8,661 nucleotides of DNA, taken from RFTU01 sp046094505. Its GTDB lineage: Bacteria; Pseudomonadota; Gammaproteobacteria; Burkholderiales; Burkholderiaceae_C. The stretch spans positions 1 through 8,661 of the forward strand of contig JBJTHN010000006.1 of the NCBI GenBank assembly GCA_046094505.1, read 5' to 3'. Made by a program: the position numbers and the translations under genes. Of the stretch, positions 6,350-8,661 are shown in pieces (the first letter of the stretch is position 1; each line of letters starts with the position of its first letter). The notes beneath the pieces are model-generated. The model made no database searches, was not told where the DNA came from, and saw only the letters and a list, made by a program, of their open reading frames with translations.

Positions 6350-6775
6350 TCAGTCCATGAACTGCTCGTTGCCGACCAAGCCGATCTTGGTCACGCCCAA
6401 GCGCTGCGCACTGGCCATCACCATGGCCACGTAGCGGTAGGTGACGAGCTTGTTGGGCCGCAGGTGCACTTCCGGCTGGTCGGGCATGGCCGCCACTTGC
6501 TGCAAGCGCGCTTCCAAATCTGCCCGGTCAGCCACGATTTGGCCATTCCATCCAATGGTGCCGTCGAAGTCCACATCGATGCGGATGATCTCCGGCGGCT
6601 TGGGCGGGGGCGGCGCGGTGTTGGGCACCGGCATGTTCATCTTCACGGCGTGCGTTTGCACCGGAATCGTGATGATGAACATGATCAGCAACACCAGCAT
6701 CACGTCGATCAGCGGCGTGGTGTTGATGTCCACCAGAACTTCGTCGTCACCACCGGAACCGACATTCATACCCAT
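6350..6775 (-). CDS. exbD2: ExbD/TolR family biopolymer transport protein, second copy
   Basis: This 141-residue inner-membrane protein couples proton flow to TonB energisation. A short cytoplasmic N-terminus rich in Gly and Asp leads to INTTPLIDVMLVLLIMFI (17-34) and one membrane helix (about 22-41). Asp24 is the counterpart of the essential proton-carrying aspartate of ExbD. A proline run follows (PNTAPPPPKPP, 51-61), then the periplasmic domain with IRIDVDFDGTI, EVHLRPNK and KIGLVGN. The ATG at 6775 was chosen because GGAGGA (6784-6789) sits 8 nt upstream. Earlier codons in the frame would overlap exbD1. It follows exbD1 by 22 nt and is clearly paralogous to it through the membrane segment, but diverges in the linker. 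Confidence 0.93.
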   Translation of the reverse strand: MGMNVGSGGDDEVLVDINTTPLIDVMLVLLIMFIITIPVQTHAVKMNMPVPNTAPPPPKPPEIIRIDVDFDGTIGWNGQIVADRADLEARLQQVAAMPDQPEVHLRPNKLVTYRYVAMVMASAQRLGVTKIGLVGNEQFMD

Positions 6776-6797
6776 GGTTTGATTCCTCCGATGATGC

Positions 6798-7235
6798 TCA
6801 GCGCGTGACGCCGCCCGCGGGCGGTTCACTGATGAAGCCGACCTTCAGGATGCCGGCACGCTGACAGGCCACCACCACGCGTCCCACGGATTCATAACGA
6901 ACCTCGAGGTCCCCGCGGATGTGCACTTCCGGTTGCGGGACAAGCACGCTCTTTTCCTTGAGCCGTTTGACCAGCGTCTCGGAGTCGGGCAAACGCTCCA
7001 TGTTCCAGTAAACGTCGCCATCGCGGTCCACCGCGATCACGATGTTCTCAGGCTTGGTTTGCGTCGGGACGTTGCGCTCCTTGGGCAGCTCCAACGGTAC
7101 CGACTGGGTGACCACGGGAATCGTGATCAGGAAGATGATCAACAGCACCAACATCACGTCCACCAGGGGCGTGGTGTTGATGGTGGAGTTCATCTGGTCT
7201 TCGCCATCATCGGGCGAGCCCACACTCATGGCCAT
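6798..7235 (-). CDS. exbD: ExbD/TolR family biopolymer transport protein, first copy
   Basis: This 145-residue inner-membrane protein has STINTTPLVDVMLVLLIIFL (17-36) followed by a single transmembrane helix (24-43). Asp26 is the conserved membrane aspartate needed for use of the proton gradient. The periplasmic part contains VIAVDRDGDVYWN, the basic-acidic helix LVKRLKEKS, PEVHIRGDLEVRYE and LKVGFISEP, all typical of ExbD. AAAGGA (7243-7248) lies 7 nt before the ATG at 7235 and decides the start over the Met two codons later. It is preceded by exbB and followed by a second exbD. Together they should build the ExbB-ExbD motor for the TonB encoded at the right edge. Confidence 0.95.
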   Translation of the reverse strand: MAMSVGSPDDGEDQMNSTINTTPLVDVMLVLLIIFLITIPVVTQSVPLELPKERNVPTQTKPENIVIAVDRDGDVYWNMERLPDSETLVKRLKEKSVLVPQPEVHIRGDLEVRYESVGRVVVACQRAGILKVGFISEPPAGGVTR

Positions 7236-7274
7236 ATGCCTGTCCTTTCAGAAGTCCTGCTGCACGGTGTTGCA

Positions 7275-7310
7275 GGCTGCAGTGAGGGTGCAGGGCACCC
7301 AAGTGCAGCC
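7275..7310. repeat. Two-part stem-loop between exbB and exbD
   Basis: GGCTGCA (7275-7281) pairs with TGCAGCC (7304-7310). Inside, GGGTGC (7286-7291) pairs with GCACCC (7295-7300) around AGG. Thirteen GC-rich base pairs are thus interrupted only by a small internal loop. The hairpin occupies the middle of the 92-nt exbB-exbD gap and has no T-run, so mRNA stabilisation or processing is more likely than termination. Confidence 0.55.
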
Positions 7311-7327
7311 GGCAAGCGGCCCGGGAC

Positions 7328-8089
7328 TTACTTCTTGCCAGCCAGCAGTACGTTGTGCAGGTCGCCCGAGAAGGCGCGCACGCGGTCCATGGCGGTCTTG
7401 TTACGGCGGATCAGCCAGTTGTAGCCCATCACCGCGGGCACGGCCACGGCCAGGCCGATGGCCGTCATGATCAGCGCTTCACCCACGGGGCCAGCCACCT
7501 TGTCGATGGAAGCCTGGCCCGAGATACCGATGGCCGTCAGCGCGTGGTAGATACCCCAAACGGTACCGAACAGGCCCACGAACGGAGAGGTGGAACCCAC
7601 GGTGGCCAGGAAGGACAGGCCATCTTGCATGCGGCTGTTCACATTGCCCACGGCACGCTCGACGCTCATGCCAATCCAGGTGTGGCGGTCGATTTGCTCG
7701 GTCAGGGTGCCCTCGTGGTGGTCATCGGCCTTGATCGCCTGCTCGGCGATGTAGCGGAAGGCGCTGCCTTCTTCCAGGGAGGACATGCCGTCCTTCACCG
7801 ATCCGGCGGTCCAAAAGGTCTCGGCCGCCTTCTCAGCAGACTTGTAAAGCTTTTGCTGTTCCCACAGCTTGGTGAAGATGATGTACCACGAGCCAATCGA
7901 CATGATGATCATGATCACCAGGGTGCTCTTGGCCACCACGTCGCCCTGCGCCCACATGGCTTCCAGGCCATAGGGGTTGGCCACGGTTTGTTTGACGACT
8001 TCAGCGCCGGCCGCTTGGGCCGCAGCCGAGCCAGCGGCCACCAGCATGGCGGCGGTCATCGCCAGGCGCAGGGTGTTGTTCACAGACAT
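7328..8089 (-). CDS. exbB: ExbB/MotA/TolQ family proton channel protein
   Basis: This 253-residue inner-membrane channel subunit of the TonB-ExbB-ExbD complex starts at the ATG at 8089, with GGAGG 4 nt upstream. Longer in-frame starts run into the hairpin-bearing leader and lack a ribosome site. Residues 1-28 look like a cleavable signal sequence with an alanine-rich end (AAGSAAAQAAG), as in the longer ExbB subtype. Helix 1 is at about 53-74. A large cytoplasmic loop (76-155) follows, containing EQIDRHTWIGMSVERAVG. Helix 2, LATVGSTSPFVGLFGTVWGI (161-180), carries the family's channel motif, and helix 3 is GEALIMTAIGLAVAVPAVM (203-221). It lies between tonB and exbD in the usual order for tonB-exbB-exbD operons. 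Confidence 0.95.
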   Translation of the reverse strand: MSVNNTLRLAMTAAMLVAAGSAAAQAAGAEVVKQTVANPYGLEAMWAQGDVVAKSTLVIMIIMSIGSWYIIFTKLWEQQKLYKSAEKAAETFWTAGSVKDGMSSLEEGSAFRYIAEQAIKADDHHEGTLTEQIDRHTWIGMSVERAVGNVNSRMQDGLSFLATVGSTSPFVGLFGTVWGIYHALTAIGISGQASIDKVAGPVGEALIMTAIGLAVAVPAVMGYNWLIRRNKTAMDRVRAFSGDLHNVLLAGKK

Positions 8090-8108
8090 GATTCCTCCAG
8101 GGATACAA

Positions 8109-8135
8109 AGCGCTCGTGATCGGGGAAAGAGCGCT
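8109..8135. repeat. Inverted repeat in the exbB leader
   Basis: AGCGCTC (8109-8115) and GAGCGCT (8129-8135) are perfect 7-bp arms with a 13-nt spacer. They lie about 20 nt upstream of the exbB start and close to its ribosome site. This could be a leader hairpin or a protein-binding site. Confidence 0.4.
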
Positions 8136-8153
8136 GCAGGTTGCATTGGGAAA

Positions 8154-8179
8154 CGCCGGGCGGGATGGCCGCCCCGGCG
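8154..8179 (-). repeat. GC-rich hairpin after tonB
   Basis: CGCCGGG-CGG (8154-8163) pairs with CCG-CCCCGGCG (8169-8179) through ten GC pairs with one bulged C and a 5-nt loop. Read on the minus strand, it lies about 30 nt beyond the tonB stop and is followed by TTTCCC, a weak terminator-like tail. It could allow partial termination between tonB and exbB or protect the tonB 3' end. Confidence 0.5.
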
Positions 8180-8209
8180 ACACTCAAGACAGTAGGTGCA
8201 GTGACGGCA

Positions 8210-8661
8210 TCAATCAACCAACTTCCACACGTACTCCACGCGTCCGGAGAGCCGCTCGGGCTTTCCATCCACCATGCCGGGACGGCCCTTACAGGCCTTC
8301 ACGGCTTCCAGCGTGGCCCGGTCGAGCTGCTTGTGCTCTCGGGTCGGGCCACTGGATCTCTCAACCGACGCCTCGGTGATGCGGCCGTCGATTTCCATCG
8401 TGTAGATCACCACCACCGTGCCCTGCGTCTCGGCGCGGCGGGCGACTGTCGTGTACTCCGGCTTTTCGCAGGCGTTGAAGTTCAAGGCCGGTGCCACACG
8501 GGCCGGCGGCGCGGGCGGTGCCGGCGGCGCGGGAGGGGCAACCCGAACGGGCTGCTCCACCGGCCGCACCTGGGTCGTGGTGATCGTCGGCGCGTTTTGC
8601 GGGGGCGACTGCACCACCACTTCAGGCGGGGGTACGAAGCTGGGCGGAGGCGGGGCCGACT
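8210..8661 (-). CDS. tonB: TonB family energy transducer, N-terminus cut by window edge
   Basis: The C-terminal 149 residues and the stop codon are visible. The frame stays open to the right edge, so the membrane anchor is outside and the GTG at 8620 is not the true start. The visible part begins with a long proline-rich periplasm-spanning region (SAPPPPSFVPPPEVVVQSPP and a PPA-repeat block). It is followed by a TonB C-terminal domain of about 90 residues: CEKPEYTTVARRAETQGTVVV, then the DGRITEASVERSSG strand-turn, LDRATLEAVKAC, GRPGMVDGKPE and the terminal VEYVWKLVD. The two cysteines, in NACEKPEY and VKACKG, may form a periplasmic disulfide. The protein carries energy from ExbB-ExbD to TonB-dependent outer-membrane receptors; which receptors it serves cannot be told. 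exbB follows after 120 nt. Confidence 0.93.
   Translation of the reverse strand, partial: SAPPPPSFVPPPEVVVQSPPQNAPTITTTQVRPVEQPVRVAPPAPPAPPAPPARVAPALNFNACEKPEYTTVARRAETQGTVVVIYTMEIDGRITEASVERSSGPTREHKQLDRATLEAVKACKGRPGMVDGKPERLSGRVEYVWKLVD
8502..8537. repeat. 18-bp tandem repeat (two units) coding the TonB proline block
   Basis: GCCGGCGGCGCGGGCGGT (8502-8519) is followed directly by a copy differing at two bases (8520-8537). On the minus strand this encodes the repeated Pro-Pro-Ala tripeptides of the TonB spacer. Such in-frame repeats can change unit number and so alter the length of the linker. Confidence 0.7.

Noticed and set aside
7355..8119. A 254-codon plus-strand frame opposite exbB
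   Set aside because: It is a His/Gly-rich shadow of exbB codons with no independent support.
8210..8620. TonB starting at the internal GTG at 8620
   Set aside because: The frame continues with proline-rich TonB spacer sequence to the window edge, and a TonB without its membrane anchor would not function. The gene is partial.

Overview
The window reads as chromosomal, high-GC proteobacterial DNA. The best fit is a betaproteobacterium of the order Burkholderiales. This is judged from the overall look of the proteins (PdxH, Edd/Eda, a TonB with a paired-cysteine C-terminal domain, tandem ExbD) and from codon use strongly biased to G/C at third positions. No rRNA, tRNA, insertion sequence, prophage or CRISPR is visible. 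Genes are tightly packed and the longest gene-free stretch is about 200 bases.

Layout, left to right. (1) Positions 1-510, minus strand: the N-terminal four-fifths of pdxH (vitamin B6 salvage), cut by the window edge. (2) A 0.2 kb divergent gap holding nested inverted repeats. (3) A plus-strand gene for a MocA/MobA-like nucleotidyltransferase ending at 1343. (4) The Entner-Doudoroff pair edd-eda (1437-4060, plus strand). It is preceded by a clear promoter whose 17-bp spacer is almost exactly filled by a perfect 8-bp-arm palindrome, probably the operator of a HexR-type (RpiR family) repressor. (5) A minus-strand series covering the rest of the window. In transcription order it is tonB (cut by the right edge), exbB, two consecutive exbD genes, a secreted TPR-like protein and a metallo-beta-lactamase-fold hydrolase. 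The last of these overlaps the 3' end of eda tail to tail by 21 bp.

How the genes work together. Edd dehydrates 6-phosphogluconate to KDPG and Eda splits KDPG into pyruvate and glyceraldehyde 3-phosphate, so the two genes supply the complete lower Entner-Doudoroff route. TonB, ExbB and two ExbD proteins form an inner-membrane, proton-driven energising complex for outer-membrane receptors. The adjoining exported TPR protein may be a periplasmic partner. Its gene lies just beyond a hairpin that looks like an intrinsic terminator and has little room for a promoter of its own, so partial read-through may set its level.

Nothing here is a wholly unknown system. The most interesting points are the operator inside the edd promoter, the series of hairpins at the junctions of the tonB-exb cluster, the double ExbD, and the uncharacterised TPR and MBL-fold genes attached to it.
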